The notes beneath the pieces were generated by a model that had not been told where the DNA came from, made no database searches, and saw nothing but the letters and a program-made list of their open reading frames with translations. A DNA stretch of 64,000 bases. Source: Antarctobacter aquimaris (GTDB lineage: Bacteria; Pseudomonadota; Alphaproteobacteria; Rhodobacterales; Rhodobacteraceae). Every line of letters starts with the position of its first letter. Position 1 is the stretch's first letter. Below are positions 9,445 to 18,335 of the stretch, piece after piece. A program made the position numbers and the translations under genes. Where the stretch lies: assembly GCF_900184945.1 (NCBI RefSeq), contig NZ_FXYF01000004.1:310001-374000 (forward strand), in the 5' to 3' direction.

Positions 9445-10524
9445 TCAGCCAGACGCGGCCGGTGTCAGGAAATTCGCATGCCCCATCTTGCGGCCCGCCT
9501 TGACCTCGGACTTGCCGTATAGATGCAGCGCGCAACGCGGGTCAGCGGACAGCCCTGGCACGCGGTCCATGTCATCGCCGATCAGGTTTTCCATGCGGAT
9601 GTCGGCATGGCGTTTGCCGTCCCCCAGAGGCCAGCCCGCGACAGCGCGGATGTGCTGTTCGAACTGGTCGATGAGGCAGCCGTTCTGCGTCCAGTGGCCC
9701 GAGTTGTGCACGCGCGGCGCGATCTCGTTCACGATCAGCCCGCCGGGAGAGACGAAGAATTCGACGCCCAGCACACCGACATAGTCGAGCGCATTGAGGA
9801 TGCGACCAGCGGTCAGCACCGCGTCGGTCAGAACGCGGTTCGGGACGGCGGCGGGGACGGTGGTGGTGCGCAGGATGCCGTCGCGGTGCACGTTCTGGCC
9901 CGGATCGAAGGCGGCCACGCGCCCGTCGAGACCGCGCGCGGCGATCACCGAGATCTCGCAGCTGAAATCGACGAAGCCTTCGAGGATGGCGGGCGCGCCT
10001 TGCAGCGCGGCCAGCGCCTCGGCGGCGTCGCCGGGCGCGGACAGCCGCGCCTGCCCCTTGCCGTCATAGCCAAAGCGGCGGGTCTTGAGGATTGCCGGTG
10101 CACCGATCTGGTCCAAGGCGCGGGACAGGTCTTCGGCGCTGTCCACCGCCGCAAAGGGGGCGGTCTGCAAACCGAGATCGCGCAGAAAGCTCTTTTCGGT
10201 CAGCCGGTCCTGGCTGATGCGCAGCGCCTCGCGGCCCGGGCGGATCGGGCGCAGCCCCTCCAGCAGGTCCAGCGCGGCGGTGGGGATGTTCTCGAACTCG
10301 TAGGTGATCACGTCGACGGACCGGGCGAATGCGTCGAGCGCGGCGGCATCCTCGTAGGCCGCCGTCGTCACCGCGTGGGCGACCTGCCCGGCGGGCGGGT
10401 TGGCGCCCGGTTCAAAGACGTGGCAGCGCAGGCCCAAACGGCTGGCCGCGACAGACAGCATGCGGCCCAGTTGGCCGCCGCCTAGGATGCCGATGGTGCT
10501 GCCGGTCGGAAGGGGGGCGCTCAT
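9445..10524 (-). CDS. purK: 5-(carboxyamino)imidazole ribonucleotide synthase
   Basis: 359 residues with an ATP-grasp fold: the N-terminal glycine loop IGILGGGQLGRML, ITYEFENIP near residue 75, KTRRFGYDGKGQ near 148 and the C-terminal EIAPRVHNSGHWT. It carboxylates AIR to N5-CAIR with ATP and bicarbonate in purine synthesis. A CAGGAG site precedes the ATG. It follows purE by 62 bases on the same strand, the standard purEK operon. Confidence 0.97.
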   Translation of the reverse strand: MSAPLPTGSTIGILGGGQLGRMLSVAASRLGLRCHVFEPGANPPAGQVAHAVTTAAYEDAAALDAFARSVDVITYEFENIPTAALDLLEGLRPIRPGREALRISQDRLTEKSFLRDLGLQTAPFAAVDSAEDLSRALDQIGAPAILKTRRFGYDGKGQARLSAPGDAAEALAALQGAPAILEGFVDFSCEISVIAARGLDGRVAAFDPGQNVHRDGILRTTTVPAAVPNRVLTDAVLTAGRILNALDYVGVLGVEFFVSPGGLIVNEIAPRVHNSGHWTQNGCLIDQFEQHIRAVAGWPLGDGKRHADIRMENLIGDDMDRVPGLSADPRCALHLYGKSEVKAGRKMGHANFLTPAASG

Positions 10525-10586
10525 GGGGCTCTCCTGGCTGTCTGTGTCGGGGGTCTATTGGCGTGCCGGGACGCGGCGCGCAAGGG

Positions 10587-11075
10587 TCAGCCGCGGTCCG
10601 GCACCTCGGGGATCGAGGCGGACAGCGCGGCGCGCCAGCGGTCCAGCCGTTCGGCCAGCGCGGCGTCCTGCAGCGCGAGGATGCCCGCCGCCATGAGGCC
10701 TGCGTTGCGCGCCCCGGCCGGGCCGATGGCCATGGTTGCCACGGGATAGCCACGCGGCATCTGGAGGATGGAATAGAGGCTGTCGACGCCGTTCAGCGCC
10801 TTGGTCTGGACCGGCACGCCGATCACCGGCACGCGGGTCTTGGACGCCATCATGCCGGGCAGGTGCGCCGCCCCGCCCGCGCCCGCGATGATCACCTGCA
10901 AGCCGCGCTCGACCGCGGTCTTGCCGTAGTCCCACAGCCGGTCGGGCGTGCGGTGCGCCGAGACGATGCGCGTGTCGTAGCCGACCTGGAGTTCGTCCAG
11001 GATATCGGCGGCCTCCTGCATCGTCGGCCAGTCCGACTGGCTGCCCATGATGATGCCGACCCGGGGATTGTCCAT
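10587..11075 (-). CDS. purE: N5-carboxyaminoimidazole ribonucleotide mutase
   Basis: 162 residues. Class I PurE signatures are [13 protein letters not shown] at the N-terminus, SAHRTPDRL near residue 40, and [12 protein letters not shown] near 67. It converts N5-CAIR to 4-carboxy-AIR, the step after PurK. The first gene of the purEK operon; its promoter should lie in the 75 bases before the ydcH-like gene stop. Confidence 0.97.
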   Translation of the reverse strand: MDNPRVGIIMGSQSDWPTMQEAADILDELQVGYDTRIVSAHRTPDRLWDYGKTAVERGLQVIIAGAGGAAHLPGMMASKTRVPVIGVPVQTKALNGVDSLYSILQMPRGYPVATMAIGPAGARNAGLMAAGILALQDAALAERLDRWRAALSASIPEVPDRG

Positions 11076-11150
11076 CTGTGCCTCCGCGTTGCGAGGCCCC
11101 CGTTATAGGCCATGGCGGCAGCGGTGCAATGGCCCGCCCGGCCGCGGCCC

Positions 11151-11375
11151 TCAGGCGATGATGTCGGGGGTCAGCACGTCCTCGATCAGCGCGATCCGGT
11201 CCTTGAGCAGCAGCTTTTTCTTCTTGAGCCGTTGCAGGGTCAGCTGATCCGCCGTGCCGGTCGTCTGAAGGGCGCGGATCGCGTCGTCCAGGTCGCGGTG
11301 TTCGCGGCGAAAGACCTCGAGTTCCACACGCAGGACGTCCTCGCTCTTCATCGCGATATCCGTGGGCGCGTTCAT
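11151..11375 (-). CDS. YdcH family protein (DUF465)
   Basis: 74 residues, almost all predicted helix, with the DUF465 pattern LRVELEVFRREHRDLDDAIRAL followed by LKKKKLLLKDRIALIEDVLTPDIIA. These small coiled-coil proteins are widespread in Proteobacteria with no settled function. GGGGA precedes the ATG. It lies 75 bases upstream of purE on the same strand and may be co-transcribed. Confidence 0.9.
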   Translation of the reverse strand: MNAPTDIAMKSEDVLRVELEVFRREHRDLDDAIRALQTTGTADQLTLQRLKKKKLLLKDRIALIEDVLTPDIIA

Positions 11376-11441
11376 GAGTCATTCCCCTGTCGAAGCGTTG
11401 AGATTGCAAAGATAGCGATTCGAATGCCCCCGGCAAAGCCC

Positions 11442-11470
11442 CTTGCGCGGAATGATCGCCGAACCCATAT
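11442..11470 (+). promoter_or_regulatory. RpoH (sigma-32)-like heat-shock promoter
   Basis: CTTGCG at 11442-11447, a 15-base spacer, then ACCCATAT at 11463-11470. This fits the sigma-32 pattern CTTGAA-N13-15-CCCCATNT closely and lies 65 bases before the Hsp20 gene, where such a promoter is expected. Confidence 0.7.
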
Positions 11471-11534
11471 TTCCTGTGTGCCGGTCGCCTCAAGGGGCCG
11501 ACGCATGACGGTCGCTTGTGCAAAGGACGTGTCG

Positions 11535-11945
11535 ATGACCAAACTGACCCTGGGATCCTATCCCCATATGCTCGGCTTCGAACAGCTCGAGCGGCTGCTG
11601 GAACGAACGGCAAAGACCAGCGAAGGCTATCCGCCGTTCAACATCGAGCAGACCTCGGACCATTCCTACCGCATCACGCTGGCTGTCGCGGGCTTTTGCG
11701 AGGATGACCTGTCGATCACCGTGGAGGACCGGCAACTGGTCATCCGGGGGCGGCAGCGCGATGACGGCGGCGAACGCGTGTTTTTGCATCGCGGGATTGC
11801 CGCGCGCCAGTTCCAGCGCACATTTGTATTGGCCGACGGTGTCGAGGTGGGAGAGGCTGTGATGGAAAACGGCCTGTTGCACGTGGACCTGGCCATGAGC
11901 CGGCCAGAGGCCATCGTACAGACGATCAGGATCAGGAAAGGGTAA
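11535..11945 (+). CDS. Small heat-shock protein, Hsp20/IbpA type
   Basis: 136 residues with an alpha-crystallin domain (about 30-125): the IbpA-like N-terminus SEGYPPFNIEQTSDHSYRITLAVAGF, EDDLSITVEDRQLVIRGR, and the hallmark AVMENGLLHVDL near the end. The C-terminal IRI could serve as the IxI/V oligomer anchor. It is an ATP-independent holdase. ATG 11535 has an AAAGGA site; an upstream in-frame ATG (11505) lacks one. It is followed by the DUF1150 gene five bases after its stop. Confidence 0.93.
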   Translation: MTKLTLGSYPHMLGFEQLERLLERTAKTSEGYPPFNIEQTSDHSYRITLAVAGFCEDDLSITVEDRQLVIRGRQRDDGGERVFLHRGIAARQFQRTFVLADGVEVGEAVMENGLLHVDLAMSRPEAIVQTIRIRKG

Positions 11946-11950
11946 GGTTG

Positions 11951-12178
11951 ATGCATACCAAGTATGACTTTGACAAGCTTGTCGAGGGTCGGACGGTCTA
12001 CGTGCGCCCTGTGAAGATCGAGGAACTGCCGGACGAGGTCCGCCGCCAGATGGCGGGGCGGGACACGATCTATGCCGTGCACCGCGCCGATGGCGAGCGT
12101 CTGGCGCTGGTCAAGAACCGGTCGCTGGCCTTCGTGCTGGCGCGGCAGAACGACCTGGCGCCGGTCACCGTCCACTGA
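11951..12178 (+). CDS. DUF1150 family protein
   Basis: 75 residues with the DUF1150 pattern YVRPVKIEELPDEVRRQM... IYAVHRADGERLALVKNRSLAFVLARQNDLAPV TVH. The function is unknown, but I recall DUF1150 following an hsp20 gene in Rhodobacterales, and the five-base gap here implies one heat-induced mRNA. A TAAGG site precedes ATG 11951; TTG one codon earlier is an alternative. Confidence 0.88.
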   Translation: MHTKYDFDKLVEGRTVYVRPVKIEELPDEVRRQMAGRDTIYAVHRADGERLALVKNRSLAFVLARQNDLAPVTVH

Positions 12179-12217
12179 ACGCGCGGCGCACAAGGCCGCA
12201 GACGCGCATGCGCCGGA

Positions 12218-13441
12218 TCAGAAGTTGAGGTTGTAGTTCAGCCGCAATTTCAGGTCCCGCGTGTCCTTCAGCAACTGCCCGCCATCCAGATCCAGCGACA
12301 GCGCGCCGGCCCCGGCATCATATGTAAAGCCGGTGCCCAGGCGCGGGCCAAGCTGCGTTTCTTCACCGCCCAGCCCGTCATCCAGGCGGGAATAATCCGC
12401 GCCGATGCTGAGGTACGGGGTCACGGCGCCGCCGGTCTCAAGGGTGGCGCGGGTGCCGATGGAGCCCGTCATCAGGCTGATGTCCCGCGCTGCAAGACCA
12501 CCGGCGGCGGGATGCGCCTCTTTCACGCCGGTCACGCCGATGAAGAACCGCAGACCCACATTGCCCCACATGTAATCCGCGTTCGCCGTCAGACCCGCGG
12601 CGCGCCTCTCTGCATCGTAGGTGATCCCGCCGACGTCATAGCCCGGCCGGGCAAAGAGGGCATAGCCGGTCACGCTGTAGTGCTCGCCGAATTGGGTGGT
12701 GAAGTAGGGGCCGAAACTGACCGCCGTGCTGCTGACATCGACGGCAAGATCGAAGTCCGACCGCCCCGCCGACAGGAACAGCCCCAGCCGCGTGTCCACC
12801 CCCACGGCGAAATCCATCCCCAGCGTCAGCTCCTGCTGGCGTCCGTCGATGGCGCCGGAAAAGGCATGACCCTGCCATGAGGCCCAGCCGGTCAATCCGC
12901 TGTCCGTCCCCAGGGTCGAGAAGAACAGGCCGCTGCGGCGGGCCACCACGGGGGTGCTGCCGGTGAGCGAGCTGTTGATGGCGGAGCCGATCGCCGTCAC
13001 CGATCCCGCCGCCGAGGCAAGGGCCGCCGCACCCTGAGCACCCTGGATGGCGCCCGTTCCCGGCGGACCAGTGCCCGACGGTGCGGCGCCACAGGACAGG
13101 GCAAAGCTGTCGCCTGGGGCGTTGAACGCCTCGACCCCGTAGGTGCCGCTCCGCAAGGCGACATGGCTGAACCCGTCGCAGGAGGTACCGTCGAAGGCCG
13201 GGTTGCACAGGCTGTCGTCGCTGCCCCCCTGCCCGTTGTATTCGACCGATACTGCAAGCGTCGCGCCGTCCGGCGTGGCGATTGTCAGCACATCGCCCGC
13301 CCGCAACGCCACCGGAACAAGGACCGGCGCGGTGTAGACGGCGCCGCCCACCGACGAACACGCAACCGGCGAGGCCGGCACCGGGCCGGCCGCAGCGATC
13401 AGGCCCACCAAGGCGACGGAACGCACGGGAATCATGCGCAC
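12218..13441 (-). CDS. Autotransporter-like outer-membrane beta-barrel protein
   Basis: 407 residues. A signal peptide is followed by a short domain with three or four cysteines (CSSVG, LCNP, SCDGF, LSCGAA; residues 25-120), an Ala/Gly-rich linker (125-165), and a C-terminal barrel of about 240 residues with alternating strands (SGLFFSTLG, GHAFSGAID, RLGLFLSAGRSDFDL, VTGYALFARPGYDVG, ADYMWGNVGLRFFIG). It ends LRLNYNLNF, with the terminal Phe that the BAM complex recognises. The passenger is far shorter than in classical autotransporters. It is divergent from the peptidase-like gene at 13663. Confidence 0.8.
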   Translation of the reverse strand: MRMIPVRSVALVGLIAAAGPVPASPVACSSVGGAVYTAPVLVPVALRAGDVLTIATPDGATLAVSVEYNGQGGSDDSLCNPAFDGTSCDGFSHVALRSGTYGVEAFNAPGDSFALSCGAAPSGTGPPGTGAIQGAQGAAALASAAGSVTAIGSAINSSLTGSTPVVARRSGLFFSTLGTDSGLTGWASWQGHAFSGAIDGRQQELTLGMDFAVGVDTRLGLFLSAGRSDFDLAVDVSSTAVSFGPYFTTQFGEHYSVTGYALFARPGYDVGGITYDAERRAAGLTANADYMWGNVGLRFFIGVTGVKEAHPAAGGLAARDISLMTGSIGTRATLETGGAVTPYLSIGADYSRLDDGLGGEETQLGPRLGTGFTYDAGAGALSLDLDGGQLLKDTRDLKLRLNYNLNF

Positions 13442-13662
13442 ATCATAACACGTACGCTGGTTAACGCGTCATCAACAGCTTTTGCGCAACGGGGCCTCCG
13501 GGGCTGATCCCGAAAATGTGACCACCCCCTGTGCAGGGGCGATAATCCCGCCCTATCAGGCATTTGGCATCGATGGCTCTGCACGGGCCCGGTCCCATGC
13601 TTGACAGGAGCCCCGCGCCCGGGCGTCATTCCGGGGTACGCGTTCCCACGGTAGAGGCCCGG

Positions 13663-14871
13663 ATGCTGAAACGGACGGTCATCGCGGCCCTCGCGTTCTG
13701 CCTGGGGCTGCCCGCGGCACAGGCGCTGGCCGCGAACGATCATGTCGCCTGCGTGCAGGGCCAGCTGACCGCGCTGGGCCACGATCCCGGCCCGGTGGAC
13801 GGTGTCAGCGGCCCGCGCACGCGGCAAGCGCTCGACGCCTACCTCGCCGGGATCGACACGGACATGGACCGCGCCGTCTTTGCGACGCTGCCGCCGTTTT
13901 CCGAACGCGCCGCGGTGGGCTGGTGCCGCGAGATCGGGCTGCGCTCGCCCGAGGCCGCCGCGCTGATGCCCTCTGCGCGGGAGCCGGAACTCTTCATCGG
14001 GGCGGACGTACACCCGGAGATCTCGGGCCACGTCATGACCGCCTTTCACGAGGCGGAGGAGTTCCTGTATCGCCGCTATGGCGTGCAGGTGGCCAGCCAG
14101 GTCAAGATCATCCTCGCCACCGATGTCGAAAGCTGGCACGCGCTGGTCACCAAGGCCGGCACCATGAGGCTGCAAGGCTGGGCCGACATCCGCGCCCGCG
14201 CGCGGCGCGATTGCGACACGGAATTCGGCATGGGCGCCAGTGCCTCGCGCGACGGGCTGTCGTTCTGCGGCCCCACGCTGGCGCTCAGGGAACCGGCGCT
14301 GGGCGAGCTGTACCGGATGGTGCTGTCGGTCACCATGACCCACGAACTGGTGCACAACGTGCAGCGCGAACTGAGCTACGACAAGGTCGCGCGCTGGGTC
14401 ACCAACCCGGACAGGGTGCGTCCACGCATGGGGCCCGCCTGGATGGTCGAAGGATCGGCGCAGGTGATCGAGCAAGTCTTCATGGAGGACCGCTTTGGCA
14501 CTCTCCAGCCCGGACTGTACAGGATGCGGCAGCAGGCGGCGGCCTCTGAGCTGACCCTGGAACAGATCCGGCAGGCCGGCGAGGTGCGCAGCGCCGAAGC
14601 CTACGACGTGTCCGCCTATGCGGTGGCCATGCTGGTCGAACGCTACGGCGAGGAGACGCTGTTCCGCTACTGGCGCTCGGTCGGCGAGACCGACAACTGG
14701 TACACCGCCTTTCAGCAGGTCTACGGCATGAGCGTGCAGGACTTCGAAGCGCTGTACATCACGCTGCGCGATGACGGCATGGCGCAGCGCGAATTCCTGG
14801 CCGACCGCGACATGAACGGCGACCATATCCTGGCGCATCGCCCCCTGACGGAGGCCGAACTGGGCCGCTGA
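13663..14871 (+). CDS. Secreted metallopeptidase-like protein with peptidoglycan-binding N-terminus (copy 1)
   Basis: 402 residues. A signal peptide (ending QALAAN) precedes a PG_binding_1-like repeat, VQGQLTALGHDPGPVDGVSGPRTRQALDAYL (residues 28-60). The C-terminal half has HELVHNVQRE near residue 227, an HExxH zinc motif, and WMVEGSAQVIEQ about 35 residues later, whose Glu could be the third ligand as in gluzincins. A periplasmic peptidase is inferred. It is a paralogue of the next gene (same architecture and the shared FSERAAVGWCREIG). ATG 13663 has a GAGG site; the frame is open 33 codons further upstream without a signal sequence. TTGACA at 13602-13607 may be its -35. Confidence 0.78.
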   Translation: MLKRTVIAALAFCLGLPAAQALAANDHVACVQGQLTALGHDPGPVDGVSGPRTRQALDAYLAGIDTDMDRAVFATLPPFSERAAVGWCREIGLRSPEAAALMPSAREPELFIGADVHPEISGHVMTAFHEAEEFLYRRYGVQVASQVKIILATDVESWHALVTKAGTMRLQGWADIRARARRDCDTEFGMGASASRDGLSFCGPTLALREPALGELYRMVLSVTMTHELVHNVQRELSYDKVARWVTNPDRVRPRMGPAWMVEGSAQVIEQVFMEDRFGTLQPGLYRMRQQAAASELTLEQIRQAGEVRSAEAYDVSAYAVAMLVERYGEETLFRYWRSVGETDNWYTAFQQVYGMSVQDFEALYITLRDDGMAQREFLADRDMNGDHILAHRPLTEAELGR

Positions 14872-14961
14872 GCGGGAAATTAGGGTAGGATTCCCCTGAC
14901 TTGCCGGCCGCCCCTCCATCCCCGATCTTGATGGCGAAGTAGCCCCCGGAGGATTGACGCC

Positions 14962-16185
14962 ATGTCGCACCGTCATCTGTTCCTGTCCATCGCGCTCTGC
15001 CTGGCCGGCCTGTCCGGGGCGGCGGCGGCGTCTGACAGCCATGTGGTCTGCGTGCAGCGGCAGCTGACGGCGCTGGGGCTGGATCCCGGACCGGCGGACG
15101 GGGTCAACGGGACCAGGACGCAGGACGCCGTCGCCGCCTTTGTCGAAAGCCTGCAAGACCGCTCGGCCCGGGCGCTGTTCGAGGACCTGCCGGATTTCTC
15201 TGAACGGGCCGCCGTCGGCTGGTGCCGCGAGATCGGGACCTTTGCGCCGCAGGCAAGGGCCTTGATGCCCTCGTCCGAGCCGCCGCTGATCCTGACGCCC
15301 GACGACGTTTCGCCCGAGATCCGCAGCTACATCGAACGGTCCTACGAGGACGCGCGCCTGCTGTTCCGCGAGGAATACGGCATCGAGACCGCCAGCAAGC
15401 CGGTGCTGGCCGTGGCCTTCAACCGCGACGACCTCGAAGAGCTGTTGCTGCGCCCCGTCCCCGGCATCGACGACCTGTCGCCCGAGGCCGCGCGAGGCAC
15501 CGCCGACGAGATGTGCCTGGGCGTCGAGCGGATGCGCGGATCGGCCTACCGCAATCGCATCGCGCTGTGCATGCCGCCCGACCACCAGGCGGCGATCACC
15601 TCTTACGAGGTCTGGCACAGCCGCTACCAGTACGTGATGCTGCACGAATACATGCACCATGTTCAGCGCGAGATGATCTACGACAAGGTGCCCGAGTCCG
15701 CGGACGAGCCGCGCCGCATGGGTCCTGGCTGGATGGTCGAGGGCACCGCCTACCTGGCCGAGATCAAGGCCCGCGCCGGATCGACGCGCGAGGTGTCCCT
15801 GCCGATGATCTCGGCACTGCGGGCGCGCGACTCCGATCACCCCCTGACCCTGGCCAGCATCCGCAAGAAATCGACCGTGCGCAGCGACGCGGAATACGCC
15901 AGCTCGAACCTCGCCGTCGCCACGCTGGCCCAGCGCTACGGCGAAGAGCAGGTGATCACCTTCTGGCGCGCCGTGGGCCAGACGGACGACTGGAACGAAG
16001 CCTTCCAGCGCGCCTTCGGCATGCCGATCTTCGAATTCGAGACCCTGTTCGAGGAATTGCGCGCCGACCAGACCAAGCTGCTGGCCTTTGCCGGGGGCAA
16101 GACGCCCTACGAGCTGGACAAGCCGATGTCGCGCATCCTGGGCACCGCCCGCATGGGCCATGGCGACCGCGTCCGCCTGAATTGA
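14962..16185 (+). CDS. Secreted metallopeptidase-like protein with peptidoglycan-binding N-terminus (copy 2)
   Basis: 407 residues, tandem paralogue of the gene before it. It has a signal peptide (ending GAAAASD), the PG-binding-like block VQRQLTALGLDPGPADGVNGTRTQDAVAAF, the shared FSERAAVGWCREIG near residue 80, and HEYMHHVQRE near 229 (a complete HExxH). WMVEGTAYLAE follows, with a candidate third zinc ligand. Identity looks moderate by eye, so the duplication is not recent. I cannot name the peptidase family. It ends at a bidirectional terminator. Confidence 0.78.
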   Translation: MSHRHLFLSIALCLAGLSGAAAASDSHVVCVQRQLTALGLDPGPADGVNGTRTQDAVAAFVESLQDRSARALFEDLPDFSERAAVGWCREIGTFAPQARALMPSSEPPLILTPDDVSPEIRSYIERSYEDARLLFREEYGIETASKPVLAVAFNRDDLEELLLRPVPGIDDLSPEAARGTADEMCLGVERMRGSAYRNRIALCMPPDHQAAITSYEVWHSRYQYVMLHEYMHHVQREMIYDKVPESADEPRRMGPGWMVEGTAYLAEIKARAGSTREVSLPMISALRARDSDHPLTLASIRKKSTVRSDAEYASSNLAVATLAQRYGEEQVITFWRAVGQTDDWNEAFQRAFGMPIFEFETLFEELRADQTKLLAFAGGKTPYELDKPMSRILGTARMGHGDRVRLN

Positions 16186-16187
16186 CA

Positions 16188-16215
16188 AAAGGCCCGGCGG
16201 GTGCGCCGGGCCTTT
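16188..16215. terminator. Bidirectional terminator
   Basis: A perfect 11-bp stem AAAGGCCCGGC/GCCGGGCCTTT with a six-base loop. A-rich on one side and T-rich on the other, it can serve both the peptidase-like gene (+) and the sulfate-activation gene (-), which converge here. Confidence 0.9.
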
Positions 16216-16243
16216 GCCATTGTCATCAGGGTCCGACCGGAGG

Positions 16244-18319
16244 TCAGCCGGCAATCAGGCCCATCGACTCGAGCTTGAGGATGACCTGCTGGGCGCAGTT
16301 GTCGACATCCACGTTCTCGGTCTCGACCACCAGCTCGGCGTTGGCGGGTTCCTCGTAGGGGTCGGAGATCCCGGTGAATTCCTTGATCTTGCCTTCGCGC
16401 GCCAGCTTGTACAGGCCCTTGCGGTCCCGGCGTTCGCATTCCTCCAGCGAGGTGGCGACATGCACTTCGCAAAAGGCGCCGTACTGTTCGACCATCTCGC
16501 GCACGGCGCGGCGGGTCGCGGTGTAGGGCGCGATGGGCGCGCAGATCGCGATGCCGCCGTTCTTGGTGATCTCGGAAGCGACGTAGCCGATCCGCTTGAT
16601 GTTCAGGTCGCGGTGCTCCTTGGAAAAGCCCAGTTCGGACGACAGGTGTTTGCGCACCACGTCGCCGTCCAGCAGCGTCACCGGGCGGCCGCCCATTTCC
16701 ATCAGCTTGACCATGAGCGCGTTGGCGATCGTCGACTTGCCCGAACCGCTGAGGCCGGTGAAGAAGACGGTAAAGCCCTGGTTCGCCCGCGGCGGCCGGG
16801 TCTTGCGCAGTTCGTTGACCACCTCGGGGAAGGAGAACCAATCGGGGATCTCGAGCCCTTCCTGCAGGCGGCGGCGCAGTTCGGTGCCCGAGATGTTCAG
16901 GATCGTGACGTTGTCCTTGTCCTCGATCTCGTCCGCGGGTTCGTACTGGGCGCGTTCCTGCACGTAGACCATGTGCTTGAAGTCGACCATCTTGAGGCCG
17001 ATTTCGTCTTCGTAGGTGCGGAAGAGGTCCTGCGCGTCATAGGGGCCGTAGAAATCCTGCCCGGCCGAGTTCTTGCCCGGGCCGGCGTGGTCACGGCCGA
17101 CGATCATGTGCGTGCAGCCGTGGTTCTTGCGGATGATCCCGTGCCAGACGGCCTCACGCGGGCCGGCCATGCGCATGGCGAGGTTCAGCAGCGACATCGT
17201 GGTGGTCGAGCTGGGGTATTTGTCCAGAACCGCCTCGTAGCAGCGCACGCGGGTGAAATGGTCCACGTCGCCCGGCTTGGTCATGCCGACGACGGGGTGG
17301 ATCAGCAGGTTGGCCTGCGCTTCCTTGGCGGCGCGGAAGGTCAGTTCCTGGTGCGCGCGGTGCAGCGGGTTGCGCGTCTGGAACGCGACAATCTTGCGCC
17401 AGCCCAGCTTGCGGAAATAGGCGCGCAGCTCGTTCGGGGTGTCGCGACGGCCGCGGAAGTCGTAGTGCACCGGCTGCTGGATGCCGGTCACCGGACCGCC
17501 CAGGTACACCGGGCCAGCCTGGTGATGCAGGTAGTTCACCGCCGGGTGGGCAACGTCGTCGGCGCCAAAGACCTTCTCGGCCTCGCGCGACTTGTTCGGC
17601 ACCCACTTGTCGGTGACGGTCATGGTGGCGAGGATCACGCCTTCCTGGTCGCGCAGCGCGATGTCCTGGCCCACTTCGACCGTCTCGGCGAACTTCTCGG
17701 ACACGTCCAGCGTGACCGGCATCGGCCACAGCGCGCCGTTGGCCAGGCGCATGTTCTCGACCACGCCGTCGTAGTCCTCTTCGGACAGGAAGCCCTTGAG
17801 CGGGTTGAAGCCACCGTTCATCAGCAGCTCGAGGTCGCAGATCTGGCGCGCGGTCAGGTCGTGCGAGACCAGGTCGGCCGCTTCGACCTTCAGCTTTTGC
17901 GCGCTGTCATACGACACGTAGAGCTCGGGGATGGGGGCAAGGTTGTTCTGCATCAATTCGGTCCTGTGCTTTATGGGAACCAGGTTGCTGGATGTCCCTG
18001 TCAGTTCGGCGTGAAGCGCGTCGTATTCGGCCAGCTTGCGGGCCAGGAACCGGTCGGTAAGCCGGTTCTTTTCCGCTGCCCCGCGCGAGGTCAGCGCATA
18101 GGCGAACCTTTGGCGCCGATCCGGCCCCGTGCGTTCGCTGATCTTGATGAACCCGGCCTCGGCGGCCGCCCTGAGCTGGGCGTTCAGGCGGCCCAGAGAG
18201 ACACCCAACTGGGCCGAGATGGTGCGCTGCGACGCGTCCGGCGCCAGGTCGAGCTGGCGCAGGAGGCGGAAGAGCTGACCTTCCTCGTCCGAAATGGGGT
18301 TTGCCTTCAGGGCGGGCAT
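16244..18319 (-). CDS. MarR-type HTH fused to bifunctional ATP sulfurylase/APS kinase
   Basis: 691 residues in one open frame. Residues 1-105 form a MarR-like winged helix (QRTISAQLGVSLGRLNAQLRAAAEAGFIKISE... YALTSRGAAEKNRLTDRFLARKLAEYDAL), of the EPS-associated MarR type. A short linker leads to MQNNLAPIPELYVSYDS at residue 123, where stand-alone sulfurylases of this group begin. The sulfurylase has QTRNPLHRAHQ (QxRN, HxxH) and VGRDHAGPG. The C-terminal APS kinase (from about 515) has Walker A GLSGSGKST and LDGDVVRKHLS. It makes APS, then PAPS, from sulfate. The internal ATG at 17951-17953 has an AGGA eight bases upstream, so a shorter enzyme may also be made. No stop or frameshift separates the parts. 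Confidence 0.9.
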   Translation of the reverse strand: MPALKANPISDEEGQLFRLLRQLDLAPDASQRTISAQLGVSLGRLNAQLRAAAEAGFIKISERTGPDRRQRFAYALTSRGAAEKNRLTDRFLARKLAEYDALHAELTGTSSNLVPIKHRTELMQNNLAPIPELYVSYDSAQKLKVEAADLVSHDLTARQICDLELLMNGGFNPLKGFLSEEDYDGVVENMRLANGALWPMPVTLDVSEKFAETVEVGQDIALRDQEGVILATMTVTDKWVPNKSREAEKVFGADDVAHPAVNYLHHQAGPVYLGGPVTGIQQPVHYDFRGRRDTPNELRAYFRKLGWRKIVAFQTRNPLHRAHQELTFRAAKEAQANLLIHPVVGMTKPGDVDHFTRVRCYEAVLDKYPSSTTTMSLLNLAMRMAGPREAVWHGIIRKNHGCTHMIVGRDHAGPGKNSAGQDFYGPYDAQDLFRTYEDEIGLKMVDFKHMVYVQERAQYEPADEIEDKDNVTILNISGTELRRRLQEGLEIPDWFSFPEVVNELRKTRPPRANQGFTVFFTGLSGSGKSTIANALMVKLMEMGGRPVTLLDGDVVRKHLSSELGFSKEHRDLNIKRIGYVASEITKNGGIAICAPIAPYTATRRAVREMVEQYGAFCEVHVATSLEECERRDRKGLYKLAREGKIKEFTGISDPYEEPANAELVVETENVDVDNCAQQVILKLESMGLIAG

Positions 18320-18335
18320 GGCGTGCGACTCAAAG

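Noticed and set aside
13432-16254. A 940-residue open frame on the - strand
   Set aside because: It spans two signal-peptide genes on the opposite strand and the terminator at 16188; Arg/Gly/His-rich composition is typical of a GC shadow.
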